A stretch of DNA of 64,000 nucleotides from Chitinophaga hostae (lineage in GTDB: Bacteria > Bacteroidota > Bacteroidia > Chitinophagales > Chitinophagaceae), in contig NZ_JAGTXB010000005.1 in NCBI RefSeq assembly GCF_018224885.1, positions 124,001 through 188,000 on the forward strand, in the 5' to 3' direction. How positions within the stretch are numbered: the first letter of the stretch is position 1; each line of letters starts with the position of its first letter. The translations under genes and the position numbers were made by a program. The notes under the pieces were generated by a model. It worked only from the letters and a program-made list of their open reading frames with translations. It was not told where the DNA came from and did no database searches. Shown piece after piece: positions 17,729-27,405 of the stretch.

Positions 17729-17843
17729 AGGGGCAATAAATATTTTATATAACCATAATCTATTAATATTCAATTGATAGCGTCGTTTTTTAGCTTTCGC
17801 TCTAAAACTATTAAGATGCTTAGCACCACTGGGATAAAACCTC

Positions 17844-18500
17844 TTACTCCTTCAACAAATTCCCATTCTTACAATACTCCACTGCCTCTTCCATGCTATT
17901 CACCTGGAACTTCCGTAGTATATTCAATCTGTGCGCCTCGATAGTCCGTATACTGATATTTAGTGTTTCGGCAATGTCTTTATTATTTTGTCCGTTGCTG
18001 ATCATCCGTATGATCTGTTCTTCGCGGCGTGACAGTGAAATTTCCTGCGGGCCATTGATGCCGGAGGTTTGTTTGGCATCGAGGTATTTTTTTACGAGGA
18101 TGTCGCTTACTTCTCCTATAAAATAATATTTACCCTGGTGGATGGTCCGGATAGCGCTAAGGAATATTTTGTTGCTGGTATCTTTTAGTATATAGCCACT
18201 GGCGCCCATTTCAAGGGCTGCAGCTACATAGTCGGGTTCATCGAACAGGCTAAAAAAGAGGATACGTCCGGCGGGATTTTTTTCCAGCAGCCGGCTGCTG
18301 GTTTCCAGGCCATTCATACCGGGCATACGGATATCCATGATGATGATATCAGGTTTAAGGAGCGACAGTTGTTCGAGGGCATCCTGGCCGCTGCTGGCTT
18401 CCCCGCATATTTCCATATCAGCTTCGCTGTTGATCAGCTGCTTAAGCCCATTCCTGAATATTTCATGATCATCAACTAAAAAAACGCCTATTTTTTTCAT
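17844..18500 (-). CDS. NarL/FixJ family response regulator
   Basis: 218 residues. The receiver domain has the acidic pair D10-D11 (FLVDDHEIFRNG) and phospho-acceptor D56 in IIIMDIRMPG. The linker is followed by a LuxR-type helix-turn-helix (LSRREEQIIRMISNGQNNKD, IAETLNISIRTIEAHRLNIL). It is encoded immediately after the histidine kinase (2-bp gap), so the two form one two-component system. Its target genes cannot be read from the sequence; the urea-transport operon directly upstream in the same orientation is the obvious candidate. Confidence 0.93.
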   Translation of the reverse strand: MKKIGVFLVDDHEIFRNGLKQLINSEADMEICGEASSGQDALEQLSLLKPDIIIMDIRMPGMNGLETSSRLLEKNPAGRILFFSLFDEPDYVAAALEMGASGYILKDTSNKIFLSAIRTIHQGKYYFIGEVSDILVKKYLDAKQTSGINGPQEISLSRREEQIIRMISNGQNNKDIAETLNISIRTIEAHRLNILRKFQVNSMEEAVEYCKNGNLLKE

Positions 18501-18502
18501 AG

Positions 18503-19903
18503 TTAAAAGGTGATTACTAACTGTATAGTTGTTCCGGTGCCGGGTATTGAGCTGATCTGAAGCGTACCTCCGAGCAGTTCAGCCCTTTCTTTCATATTAC
18601 GGATGCCATTTACTTTTTTCGCCAGCTCTTTTGAAAACAGTTGCCGGCTATCGAAATAAAATCCTTTGCCATTATCGCGGATACTCAATTGCAGGAAATT
18701 GGCGCTGCCGTCAATATCTACTTCAATGGCGGCTGCATCGGCGTGTTTAATGGCATTGTTTAATGCTTCCTGCAAGATACGGTAAACGCCGGTTTCTACT
18801 TCTTTGGGTAAGGGGGTGGCGGATAAAGTATCTTCTAATTGGAAATCTATACCTGGTGCTGTTTGCCGGCATATTTTAATCAGCTCCTCGATGGCCGCCC
18901 GTAGCCCGAAGTCTTCGAGTACGCTGGGCAGCAGGTCGGCGCAGATGCGTTTGGTTTCATTAATAATGCTATACATCAGCGAGTTAACCATAGCTATTTC
19001 AGGATCATGCTGCATACTGCGGTCTTCTATTTGTTCCAGCTTCATCCGCAAACTGGTGAGCATTTGTCCTATGCCGTCATGTATTTCGGCAGCCACTCTT
19101 TTGCGTTCCTTTTCCTGCCCGTTGATGATGGAATAAGACCTGATCCGTTGCTCTGTTTCCTGTCGCAATAACTTTTCCTGGTTGGCCAGCTGTACCTGTT
19201 CCGTTAGTTTACGGGCTCTTTCTTCGGCATCAACCAGTCCTTTTATAATTTTGCGGATGCGGGTCGATAGCGGGTAAAAGATCACACCTGCTTCCAGCAT
19301 CAGCGTAAATAATACCAATCCCAGTACCAGGTACTCAATTTCTTTCAGGTTCCGGATCCGTTCTTTTGAAAAGCGGTCGTAATCAAATACAATGAGCTCC
19401 ATGCCCAGCAGGTACGACTTTTCATAAGCCAGGATGGTTTGTACATAAGGTCGTATATGCGCCGGCGTGAAGGTGCTGTCGTTGTACAATACGGTAATCA
19501 TTTTGCTGGCAGCGTCCCATATTTCCTGGTGGGGAGTGCGGATAATTTCAAACATCTGCTTCAACTCATCCTGGTCGTTGGCAGGCAGGTTGAGAAAATT
19601 ACTGCCGGCTTGCAGCCCTTCATGTGATTTCTGCCACTGCTTCAGCGTATTGATAAACTCTTTGCGGTTATCTTCTATATCTCTTCCCGATTCCAGCAAC
19701 AGGGCCAGCTTACTCAACGTTTGACTATACGTACGCAACCGTGCGGCAAAGTTGATGACATGAGAATCATTCATCTGGTGATTGAGCGCCTGCTGTATTT
19801 TTATCTGGCTAAAAATACTCAGCAAAGCAATCGTTGTTAGCGCCACCGCATAGAGGATGGTGAAAATTTTAAAGACGCTGCGATCTTCGGAGACTGGGTG
19901 CAT
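18503..19903 (-). CDS. NarX-like sensor histidine kinase
   Basis: 466 residues. Transmembrane helices lie at about 12-32 and 188-212, flanking a periplasmic helical sensor. Near the start of the sensor, VINFAARLRTYSQTLSKLAL resembles the P-box of NarX/PilJ-type nitrate sensors. A coiled coil spans about 222-258. The HisKA_3 dimerisation box carries H275 in AAEIHDGIGQMLTSLRMKLE, and the ATPase domain has DNGKGFYFDS and GTGTTIQL. It pairs with the response regulator just downstream. The gene lies downstream of the urt operon on the same strand, separated by a long inverted repeat. A nitrogen-compound signal is inferred, not shown. Confidence 0.9.
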   Translation of the reverse strand: MHPVSEDRSVFKIFTILYAVALTTIALLSIFSQIKIQQALNHQMNDSHVINFAARLRTYSQTLSKLALLLESGRDIEDNRKEFINTLKQWQKSHEGLQAGSNFLNLPANDQDELKQMFEIIRTPHQEIWDAASKMITVLYNDSTFTPAHIRPYVQTILAYEKSYLLGMELIVFDYDRFSKERIRNLKEIEYLVLGLVLFTLMLEAGVIFYPLSTRIRKIIKGLVDAEERARKLTEQVQLANQEKLLRQETEQRIRSYSIINGQEKERKRVAAEIHDGIGQMLTSLRMKLEQIEDRSMQHDPEIAMVNSLMYSIINETKRICADLLPSVLEDFGLRAAIEELIKICRQTAPGIDFQLEDTLSATPLPKEVETGVYRILQEALNNAIKHADAAAIEVDIDGSANFLQLSIRDNGKGFYFDSRQLFSKELAKKVNGIRNMKERAELLGGTLQISSIPGTGTTIQLVITF

Positions 19904-19932
19904 ACGTATAAAGATAAAGAATAAGCTTGGTT

Positions 19933-20150
19933 GGGCGGGGGAGCGCCTTCGGCGCTTGTCTTTGTCCAGGATTATGATGATTGTGATGATTATTCTGATT
20001 TTATTTCTTTCATATTGGGATGCTTAGCTGTCTTTAGGGGCATTATTGAAACAATAAAGCTTGTTGAGAAGAAAAAATCAAAATCAGTACAATCATCATA
20101 ATCATCATAATCCTGGACAAAGACAAGCGCCGAAGGCGCTCCCCCCGCCC
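19933..20150. repeat. Long imperfect inverted repeat (two arms of about 79 nt)
   Basis: The left arm 19933-20011 and right arm 20071-20150 are near-perfect reverse complements over nearly their full length, with a loop of about 59 nt. Each arm contains a nested GCGCC-TTC-GGCGC hairpin and the core CCAGGATTATGATGATT. It lies after the urtE stop at 20154 and before the kinase start at 19903, so it could end or attenuate the urt transcript. It shares the core CCAGGATTA with the larger hairpin at 29996-30226. Confidence 0.85.
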
Positions 20151-20153
20151 TCC

Positions 20154-20876
20154 TCATACGGATATGTGTTTTTCCAGCGCTGAATGTTTCAAATCTTCCG
20201 CCGTGCCATCCATCACCATTTTACCACGGTCCATGAAATAGTAATGATCGGTAACCTGGTTGGCAAAATCAATTTTTTGCTCTACCAGGAGTACGGAAAG
20301 CCCTTTCTCCTGCACCAGTTGCTGCAGGATAGCCCCTATTTCCTGGGCGATGGAAGGTTGTATGCCTTCGGTTGGTTCGTCGAGTAAAAGCAGGGTGGGA
20401 CGGCTTACCAGCGCCCGGGCGATGGATAGTTGTTGTTGCTGTCCGCCGCTGAGATTGCCGCCGGCCCGTTTGCGGAAATCTTTAAGGATGGGGAAAAGGG
20501 CATAGATTTCATCTTCCGGGATCCTGGCTTTGCGGTCGGTATGCGCCTGTAATCCGAGTAACAGGTTTTCATATACCGTCAGTTTTGGAATTATTTCCCT
20601 GCCCTGTGGTACATATGCAATACCTGCTTTGGCTTTTTTATATGGCGGTAACGAGGTGATCTTTTCGTTGTTGAAAACAATGCTGCCATGCTGTGCGGGC
20701 AGCAATCCCATGATGGTTTTAAGCAGGGTGGTTTTACCAACCCCGTTACGCCCCATAACGGTGGTGACGGCGCCTTTTTTTACTGTAAGCGTGGTGCCGC
20801 GCAGGATAATGCTTTGTCCATATGCAGCAGTGAGATCATTCACTTCAAGTACCGGTGGCTGGATATTGTGGATCAT
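20154..20876 (-). CDS. urtE: Urea ABC transporter ATP-binding protein UrtE
   Basis: 240 residues, LivF-like ATPase of the branched-chain amino acid/urea class: Walker A GRNGVGKTT, signature LSGGQQQQLSIARAL, Walker B LLLLDEPTEGIQPS. It has the 'EGIQPS' form usual in UrtE. Its start codon overlaps the urtD stop as ATGA, so the two are translationally coupled. Together with UrtD it should drive ATP-dependent uptake of urea (or a short amide) across the inner membrane. Confidence 0.92.
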   Translation of the reverse strand: MIHNIQPPVLEVNDLTAAYGQSIILRGTTLTVKKGAVTTVMGRNGVGKTTLLKTIMGLLPAQHGSIVFNNEKITSLPPYKKAKAGIAYVPQGREIIPKLTVYENLLLGLQAHTDRKARIPEDEIYALFPILKDFRKRAGGNLSGGQQQQLSIARALVSRPTLLLLDEPTEGIQPSIAQEIGAILQQLVQEKGLSVLLVEQKIDFANQVTDHYYFMDRGKMVMDGTAEDLKHSALEKHISV

Positions 20877-21628
20877 AATGTTTCAAGTTGAGCGTTAGTG
20901 CGGCCTAAATAACAGTCTATTACCCGCTGATCGTTTTTTACTTCGGCGAAGGTACCCTCCATCAGGCGTTTGCCGCGAACGAGTACGGTAACCAGTTCCC
21001 TGGCAATCTGTTCTACAAATTTCATATCATGTTCAATAACGATAATGCTGTGGGCTTTGGATAACTCCAGCAACAGGGCGCCGGTTTTCTCCGTTTCCTC
21101 GTCCGACATGCCAGCCGCGGGTTCATCTATCAGCATCAGCGTAGGATCCTGCAATACCACGATGGCAATTTCCAGCCATTGCTTTTGTCCGTGTGAAAGA
21201 TCGCCGGCCATTTTATACATCACCGTTGTGAGCGATAATTTGGTGGCCACGGCGTGTATCCGGTCGGCCAGCGCCGCCGTAGGTTTAAAGAATAAGGAAG
21301 AGAAAATATCTTTCTTCATTTTTGCTGCCAGCAGGAGGTTGTCGTGCACGGTGAGACCAGGAAACACAGATGGCTTCTGGAATTTTCTGCCTATGCCCAT
21401 TTCGGCAATGGCTACTTCTGTTTTCCCGGTAACAGCTTTGCCGTTAAAAAGTATTTCTCCTTTGTCAGCTTTTGTTTTTCCGCAGATGATATCCAGGAAA
21501 GTGGACTTGCCCGCTCCGTTGGGACCGATGATCACACGCAGTTCTTTGTCGCGCAGACTGAAGTGGTCCAGGTTCAGTGCATGTACACCCCCAAATGATA
21601 CCGACAGGTTGTTTACGTTGAGTAGCAT
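20873..21628 (-). CDS. urtD: Urea ABC transporter ATP-binding protein UrtD
   Basis: 251 residues from ATG 21628 (MLLNVNNLSVSFGGVHALNL), 1 bp after the urtC stop; an upstream start at 21715 would overlap urtC by 86 bp and is less likely. LivG-like ATPase: Walker A GPNGAGKST, signature LSHGQKQWLEIAIVV, Walker B LMLIDEPAAGMSDEE. The 'LSHGQKQWLEI' form is characteristic of UrtD. It forms the ATPase pair with UrtE. Confidence 0.92.
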   Translation of the reverse strand: MLLNVNNLSVSFGGVHALNLDHFSLRDKELRVIIGPNGAGKSTFLDIICGKTKADKGEILFNGKAVTGKTEVAIAEMGIGRKFQKPSVFPGLTVHDNLLLAAKMKKDIFSSLFFKPTAALADRIHAVATKLSLTTVMYKMAGDLSHGQKQWLEIAIVVLQDPTLMLIDEPAAGMSDEETEKTGALLLELSKAHSIIVIEHDMKFVEQIARELVTVLVRGKRLMEGTFAEVKNDQRVIDCYLGRTNAQLETL

Positions 21629-21629
21629 A

Positions 21630-22709
21630 TCAGAGCGGGGTTTGAGATGTTTTAAAAGAACCGGTACTGAACCGTTGTTTGATGCTGTTTGCCAATCCCA
21701 TAAATCCTTTATCAAAATAAAGTACGGTGATCACGAAAAGAAAGCCCAGTATAAACAGCCAGGAGTCGGGGAATAAACTGGTGCAAACGCTGTAGAGGAA
21801 GTTTACCAGTAAAGCGCCTATCACTGCACCTTTCAGGTTGCCCCGGCCGCCCAACGCCACCCACATCACCATTTCCACAGATGCTTTTACATCCATACGC
21901 CCCGGGGTAATGATGCCTGTTTGCGGCAGGTACAACATACCGCCAACAGCAGCTAACAGTGCCGCCACTACGAAAATAGCCAGTTTGTAATCCACTACTT
22001 TATAGGCGGCATAACTGATGCGCGACTCGCTGTCGCGGATTGCCTGCAGTACTTTACCGAACTTGGAATGCGTGATACGGTAGCAACCGAAGTAAGCAGC
22101 GCACAACATGGTAAAGGAAATCATGTATAGTCCGAGTTTTACGGAAGATGAAGACAGGTCATAACCCAACAGTGTTTTAAAATCTGTCAACCCGTTGGTG
22201 CCACCCAGGTTGGTTTCATTCCGGAGAAAAAGCAGCCACATGGCCAGCGTCAGCGCCTGGGTGATGATTGCCATGTATACGCCTTTGATGCGGCTTCTGA
22301 ATAATACAAAGCCTGCAGCGAAGGCGATCAGCGCCGGTACCAGTAAGCAAAGGAGCAGCGTCCAGCCGAACGACTGAAAAGGTTGCCAGAATAGCGGCAA
22401 CGTTTCTATCTTATTCCAGGCCATAAAATCCGGCAGCACAGCTCCGGTCGCCATTGTTTTTTTCAACAGCAAATGCATGGCAATGCCATAGCTGCCCAGG
22501 CAAAAGAAGAAAGCCTGGCACATAGAAAGAATACCGGTGTAACCCCATATCAGGTCTATTCCCAGGGCTGCAATGGCAAAACAAAAATAGCGCCCCCATA
22601 CCGAGATGGTGTTGACAGAAATGAGGCCGGACATATATCCTGCCGGCAACAGGATCGCAAAAATGGCGATGAATAAAATATAGTAGAGTGGATTGTTTTT
22701 CGTTTTCAT
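21630..22709 (-). CDS. urtC: Urea ABC transporter permease UrtC
   Basis: 359 residues with about 9-10 membrane helices, LivM type. Recognisable segments are ALGIDLIWGYTGILSMCQAF, NETNLGGTNGLTDFKTLLGY and MVMWVALGGRGNLKGAVIGA, the last being the coupling-loop region facing the ATPases. It follows urtB by 11 bp in the same operon. The enzyme partner urease is not encoded in this window. Confidence 0.92.
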   Translation of the reverse strand: MKTKNNPLYYILFIAIFAILLPAGYMSGLISVNTISVWGRYFCFAIAALGIDLIWGYTGILSMCQAFFFCLGSYGIAMHLLLKKTMATGAVLPDFMAWNKIETLPLFWQPFQSFGWTLLLCLLVPALIAFAAGFVLFRSRIKGVYMAIITQALTLAMWLLFLRNETNLGGTNGLTDFKTLLGYDLSSSSVKLGLYMISFTMLCAAYFGCYRITHSKFGKVLQAIRDSESRISYAAYKVVDYKLAIFVVAALLAAVGGMLYLPQTGIITPGRMDVKASVEMVMWVALGGRGNLKGAVIGALLVNFLYSVCTSLFPDSWLFILGFLFVITVLYFDKGFMGLANSIKQRFSTGSFKTSQTPL

Positions 22710-22720
22710 ATGCCTGGTTT

Positions 22721-24373
22721 TTAGTCTTCCGCAATGCGGCCTTTGTCAGGAAATAAACCTTTGGGTTTATATTGCATAAACAGCATAATAAACACAAGAA
22801 TGAACACTTTGCCGTATACTGCCTGGAAGAAGGCTTCCAGCACTTTGGTGAAAAAGCCGATGCCAAGGCCCGACAAAATTGTGCCTGCCAGTTTGCCCAC
22901 GCCCCCTGTTACCACTACAAGAAAGGAGTCAACGATGTAGGTTTGTCCCATGTCCGGAACTACGTTCCCGACTAAAGTGATGGCACAACCCGCCAGTCCG
23001 GCGAGTCCTGAGCCAATAAAAAAAGTCACCGCAGCAATCCGCCGGGTTTCAATACCCAAACAGGCGCTCATTTGCCGGTTTTGTGTAACTGCCCTGATTT
23101 GCAACCCCAGCCGGCTTCTGTACAGCATGGCGTATGTAAGCAATACCATTACCAGTGTAAGCGCGATAATGAACAAACGGTTGTAGGGCAAAGTAAGGTG
23201 TGGCGATACCTGCCAGCCACCTGTCAGCAACAGGGGTGTTTTAACGGCGGTGAGGTCGCCAAAAAGCAGGCGGGCTGTTTGTATAAGAATCAGGCTTACG
23301 CCCCAGGTGGCCAGCAGGCTTTCCAATGGTTTGGCGTATAAATGCCGGATCACGAGTCTTTCCAGCAATAACCCAAGTGCGCCGGCCACCACAAATGAAA
23401 TGGGGAGTGCAGCAATGAAGAAAAAATCTGTTTGCGGGATACCCAATACGTTTGTAAAGAAGAGTTGTGTGCAATAGGTAGTGTAAGCGCCTATCATCAT
23501 AAACTCTCCATGTGCCATGTTAATGATGCCCGCCAGTCCGTATACAATAGAAAGTCCGAGAGCAATGAGTATCAGGATGCTGCCCAGGCTTAATCCGCTG
23601 AAGAAGTTCTGAATGCGTTGGAGACCGTCGTAGCGTTTCTCAAGGCTCGCGGCTTTCTCCGCGGCATAGGTAGCTACTTCCTGGTTAAAAAATCCGCTCT
23701 TTGCGTAGGACCTCAGCAGCACGGGGGCGTTGTCGCTCCAGTTATCGGTGATACTGTCGATATATGCTTTGGCGTTAGCAGCGTTGGTGGCGCCGTGTAG
23801 TTTAGCGGCATAGAGTACATCTTTGCCGGTACGGCTTGCATCTGTATTTGTTTCCCTGGCAAGTGCGTCCTGCAGCAGCTGTTGTGCGCTGCTGTCGCCG
23901 GTATTCTTCAGCTGTGTATAAGCGAGGATACGTTTTTGTGCATCATTGCTGTACAGGTTGAGCAGGGAGGCGATACCCGCCAGTTGCAGCCGGTCGCCGC
24001 GGGGAATATCTACAGCCTGTAATGCTGAGAGAGGAAACAGCAGCGGTTGCCCGCTGCTGTTTTTCATCAATGTATTTTCCGGGTAAAGGGTGTAAAGCCG
24101 GTAAGTTCCTTCTCCGCTGGGTTTACTGTCGATAGTAACCGCCTTCTGATCCAGCAGGTACAGCTTTTTATCATTGATCGCCATCAGCAAAGGGAAGGTG
24201 GCCGGAATGCGGAGGGCGGCCAGTCTGCCAATGGCATGTGTGCGCACGGAGTCGGCAGATGGTTGCAGCAGCTGTGCTGTATAGATGGAGGCGCTGTCCT
24301 GCGCAGTACCGGCCAGCCGGGCAAGCAGCAGGCAAATCAACAGTATCCACCGGGGTGTAAAGGAAATTTTCAT
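22721..24373 (-). CDS. urtB: Urea ABC transporter permease UrtB
   Basis: 550 residues. A signal peptide (MKISFTPRWILLICLLLARL) leads into a roughly 230-residue periplasmic region of helices and repeats, then a LivH-like permease of about 8 helices (from residue 260: SLGSILILIALGLSIVYGLA, GIINMAHGEFMMIGAYTTYC). The long extracytoplasmic N-terminus is usual for UrtB and absent from amino-acid LivH, which supports urea as substrate. It follows urtA by 51 bp. Confidence 0.92.
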   Translation of the reverse strand: MKISFTPRWILLICLLLARLAGTAQDSASIYTAQLLQPSADSVRTHAIGRLAALRIPATFPLLMAINDKKLYLLDQKAVTIDSKPSGEGTYRLYTLYPENTLMKNSSGQPLLFPLSALQAVDIPRGDRLQLAGIASLLNLYSNDAQKRILAYTQLKNTGDSSAQQLLQDALARETNTDASRTGKDVLYAAKLHGATNAANAKAYIDSITDNWSDNAPVLLRSYAKSGFFNQEVATYAAEKAASLEKRYDGLQRIQNFFSGLSLGSILILIALGLSIVYGLAGIINMAHGEFMMIGAYTTYCTQLFFTNVLGIPQTDFFFIAALPISFVVAGALGLLLERLVIRHLYAKPLESLLATWGVSLILIQTARLLFGDLTAVKTPLLLTGGWQVSPHLTLPYNRLFIIALTLVMVLLTYAMLYRSRLGLQIRAVTQNRQMSACLGIETRRIAAVTFFIGSGLAGLAGCAITLVGNVVPDMGQTYIVDSFLVVVTGGVGKLAGTILSGLGIGFFTKVLEAFFQAVYGKVFILVFIMLFMQYKPKGLFPDKGRIAED

Positions 24374-24424
24374 CGTGTCATAGTTGAAAGGTTGGAAATA
24401 GCCTGTCTGTTATCCATGCAAGAA

Positions 24425-25741
24425 TTATTTTTTTGCGTAGGTACCGTTATGGTTTACCCAGTCACAGTCTTTGTCAGGAGATGTTAAAGGCGACCATGGC
24501 TGCGGATCCACGAGGCCGGCAGATTTCCAGATGATATCAAATTGTCCGTCGGGTTTTATTTCACCAATTACCACGGGTTTAGCCAGGTGATGATTTCTTG
24601 GATCCATTTTCACGAGACCGTCGGGAGAGGGGAAATCCAGTCCGTATAAGGCGTTGCGAACTTTTGATACGTCGAACGAGCCGGCTTTTTCCGCTGCTTT
24701 GGCCCAAAGGTATACGCCGGTATATGCCCAGCAGATAGGGTCGTCGGTCACTCTTTTGTCGCCGCCCGGCAGGCCTTTTTTAGTACAGAAGGCTTTGAAG
24801 TCGGCTACGAATTTTTTGTTTTCGGGTAAATCGTTCGACTGGAAGTAGTTCCAGGCCGCGAGGTGCCCTACCAGGAATTCGGTGTCCATAGAACGGAGTT
24901 CATCTTCTGCTACAGAAAAAGCCATGATAGGGCAGGTAGCGGAAGAAAGCCCCTGGTTGGCAAATTCTTTATAGAAGGGTACATTGGAGTCGCCGTTGAT
25001 GGTAGACAGGATACAGGCTTTACCATCTGCCGCAAAGCGTTTTACTTTAGAGATGATGGTTTGGTAATCCTGGTGATGGAACGGCGTATATTCTTCAATG
25101 ATATTTTCTTTTGGGATGCCTTTGGAGAGCAGGAATGCTTTCAGGATTTTGTTGGCGGTGCGGGGAAAGACATAATCTGTTCCCAGCAGGTAGAATTTTT
25201 TATAGCCGCCGCCTTTTTCGCTCATCAGGTATTCGGCAGCGGGAATTAGCTGCTGATTGGGGGTGGCGCCGGTATAGATAACACTGTTGGAACATTCTTC
25301 TCCTTCATATTGTACAGGGTAAAAAAGGAGGCCGTTGTTCTGTTCAAATACCGGCAACACGGATTTGCGGGAAACGGAAGTCCAGCAACCGAATACGGCG
25401 GATACCTTTTTATCGATGAGGAGTTCTTTTGCTTTTTCAGCGAAAAGGTCCCAGTCGGAAGCCGGGTCTACGATCACGGGTTCAATTTGTTTACCGAGTA
25501 CGCCGCCTTTAGCATTGATTTCATCTACCGCCATTTGTACCGCATCTTTCAGGGATACTTCGGAGATGGCCATGGTACCGCTGAGAGAGTGGAGTACGCC
25601 TATTTTAACCGTTTCTTTGGTTGCGGTGGAATCACTGCTGCCAGCTTTTGAAGTGCCATTGTTACAGGAAGAAAAGAGTGCCGTAGCGCCCAGTAGCAGT
25701 GCGGGCAATTGTTTCAGGAAAATGTTTCTCATGCGTATCAT
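24425..25741 (-). CDS. urtA: Urea ABC transporter substrate-binding lipoprotein UrtA
   Basis: 438 residues. A lipoprotein signal ends in [11 protein letters not shown] (lipidated Cys at about 26), so the protein is anchored to a periplasm-facing membrane. The mature part is a type I periplasmic binding fold with UrtA-type sequence: [40 protein letters not shown], and C-terminal [14 protein letters not shown]. It binds urea or a close analogue for UrtBCDE. The porin gene directly upstream probably supplies passage through the outer membrane. A second start at 25732 is possible. Confidence 0.92.
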   Translation of the reverse strand: MIRMRNIFLKQLPALLLGATALFSSCNNGTSKAGSSDSTATKETVKIGVLHSLSGTMAISEVSLKDAVQMAVDEINAKGGVLGKQIEPVIVDPASDWDLFAEKAKELLIDKKVSAVFGCWTSVSRKSVLPVFEQNNGLLFYPVQYEGEECSNSVIYTGATPNQQLIPAAEYLMSEKGGGYKKFYLLGTDYVFPRTANKILKAFLLSKGIPKENIIEEYTPFHHQDYQTIISKVKRFAADGKACILSTINGDSNVPFYKEFANQGLSSATCPIMAFSVAEDELRSMDTEFLVGHLAAWNYFQSNDLPENKKFVADFKAFCTKKGLPGGDKRVTDDPICWAYTGVYLWAKAAEKAGSFDVSKVRNALYGLDFPSPDGLVKMDPRNHHLAKPVVIGEIKPDGQFDIIWKSAGLVDPQPWSPLTSPDKDCDWVNHNGTYAKK

Positions 25742-25772
25742 ATTTTATGGAAGAAGATGAATGGTGATGTAA

Positions 25773-27056
25773 TCAGAAAATAAAGAACTGTGCCTGGAGC
25801 CATACCTGGCCATAGGTCTTTTTCGTGTATTCGTCGGCGGTAGCTGCGGCTACATTATACGTGCGGGTGGTGTACGAGAGCCGGAGATTGGTACCGGTTC
25901 CATTGAAAAAGTAGTTTAACCCGCCGCCCATGACGCTGCTGGAGTTACTTTTATCGAAAGAAGATAACTTAACGGTGCCGGCTTGAGCGGCATCGGCGCT
26001 TACATCCTGGTTTTCGTACCTGATCCAGGGTTGCAGCTTTGACTTTTTAAAGTAGTAACCCAGTTCGAGGAACTGAACGGTTTGTTTGGGAATAAGCGTG
26101 GCGAAAGAATATTTCGAATCCAGGTTGGTGCCGCCCGACATATACTGGAATGCCGCATTTACGGTGACCGATCCTGCGTTACCCAGCGGGTGATCGAAGA
26201 AGGCATCTGTGCTGAAGTTGTAGTAGTTAGCCTGTGCATCCACACCTGCGGCCCAGGCGAGCGTTTTGCCTTTGCCCAGTTTGGTGCCTGCGTAGTAATA
26301 ATCTTTTTCCGCATCAAGGAAATTATAAGCTACACGGCCCACCGTACGGAGAGGAGCGCCGCCATCTATATTGCGGCCGGTAAATACCCCAAGCCGGTAT
26401 TCGAGTTTGTCGTTGGCCAGGAAGCCCCGGGCATTGATACCGAGGTCGCGGCCAAAATTTCCCTGCAGGGGACTGTTGGCAAAAAGGTTATAGGGATACT
26501 GGAAATAGGTAAAGTCGTTGGCCATTAACCCGGCGGCGCCCTGCAAACCATTACGGTTGTTGGATACAAGCTGCATGCCGGCCACCAGTTCAAAGGCATT
26601 GGAGAAAGTATATTCCAGTTGTGCGTCCAGTATAATGGGCGATACCTTTACATTTTTTTCGCCGTTAGACTGTATACCAATAGGGGAAGGAATTTCTGTT
26701 TCCATAAAGAAGCTGGCCTTTTTGGTTAACTGCCCGCCCACCAGTACCCTCGCACGATATACGGAGAAGCCCTTGTTCCAGTCTTTTGACGATTTATTGT
26801 TGGATGGAGCACCAAAGCCGCTTTGTTCGCCCGATGCAAACATGTGAACAATAGCGCCCACCTGGATAGTTGGTTTAAATGCGGCAGGGTCCTGGAAAAA
26901 AGAAATTGTTTTAGCACTGTCGGTACTGGTATTTAAAGAGGCTGGCAGCTCAATCAGGTAGCTGCCCCTCTTTTTCTTTTTGGGAGGATCGTTTTCGGCT
27001 TTTGCAATAATGGAAAAAGTAGATAATGCGATAGCGAAAGTAGCGGACAAATTCAT
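25773..27056 (-). CDS. Outer-membrane beta-barrel porin preceding the urt genes
   Basis: 427 residues with a signal peptide (MNLSATFAIALSTFSIIAKA). The rest shows alternating amphipathic strands typical of a 16- to 18-strand porin (AAFQYMSGGTNLDSKYSFAT, QFLELGYYFKKSKLQPWIRY) and ends in the aromatic-rich QVWLQAQFFIF, a beta-barrel assembly signal. It resembles the phosphate-selective porin (OprP/O) superfamily. It is the first gene of the leftward operon and probably admits urea or amides. An AT-rich region with repeated TACTTA boxes precedes it. Confidence 0.82.
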   Translation of the reverse strand: MNLSATFAIALSTFSIIAKAENDPPKKKKRGSYLIELPASLNTSTDSAKTISFFQDPAAFKPTIQVGAIVHMFASGEQSGFGAPSNNKSSKDWNKGFSVYRARVLVGGQLTKKASFFMETEIPSPIGIQSNGEKNVKVSPIILDAQLEYTFSNAFELVAGMQLVSNNRNGLQGAAGLMANDFTYFQYPYNLFANSPLQGNFGRDLGINARGFLANDKLEYRLGVFTGRNIDGGAPLRTVGRVAYNFLDAEKDYYYAGTKLGKGKTLAWAAGVDAQANYYNFSTDAFFDHPLGNAGSVTVNAAFQYMSGGTNLDSKYSFATLIPKQTVQFLELGYYFKKSKLQPWIRYENQDVSADAAQAGTVKLSSFDKSNSSSVMGGGLNYFFNGTGTNLRLSYTTRTYNVAAATADEYTKKTYGQVWLQAQFFIF

Positions 27057-27060
27057 AAAA

Positions 27061-27247
27061 TAAGTAATTAGAAATGAATTAATGTACTTAAGTACTTTTT
27101 TGGTTGATCGATCAGTATACTTAGGTATAAAAGTAGAAGAATAATTTACTTAATTCATTTATTTTTTACAAAATGACTATGAATTCACGTTAATTGTTGA
27201 TTTTAAATGTAGATATATTTTATTGTAATGTGTTACTTAAATAAGTA
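27061..27247. promoter_or_regulatory. AT-rich control region with repeated TACTTA/TAAGTA boxes
   Basis: The segment upstream of the porin-urt operon carries the hexamer TACTTA or its complement at 27061, 27085, 27118, 27147, 27234 and 27242. Two copies form palindromes: GTACTTAAGTAC (27084-27095) and TTACTTAAATAAGTAA (27233-27248). The surrounding 300 bp are extremely AT-rich. Such clustering suggests an operator array for the operon, though in AT-rich DNA part of it could be chance. Confidence 0.4.
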
Positions 27248-27405
27248 ATTAATATTGACAATTGATTGATAAATAAATAGTTATAATAATAATCCCATAT
27301 AACATTTCATAACTTCAAAATTTATGATTGTGTATTAATATTAATATTATGTATTAATATAATATATATAAAAATACAATGGCCCGACATCTGTTGCCGG
27401 CCATT

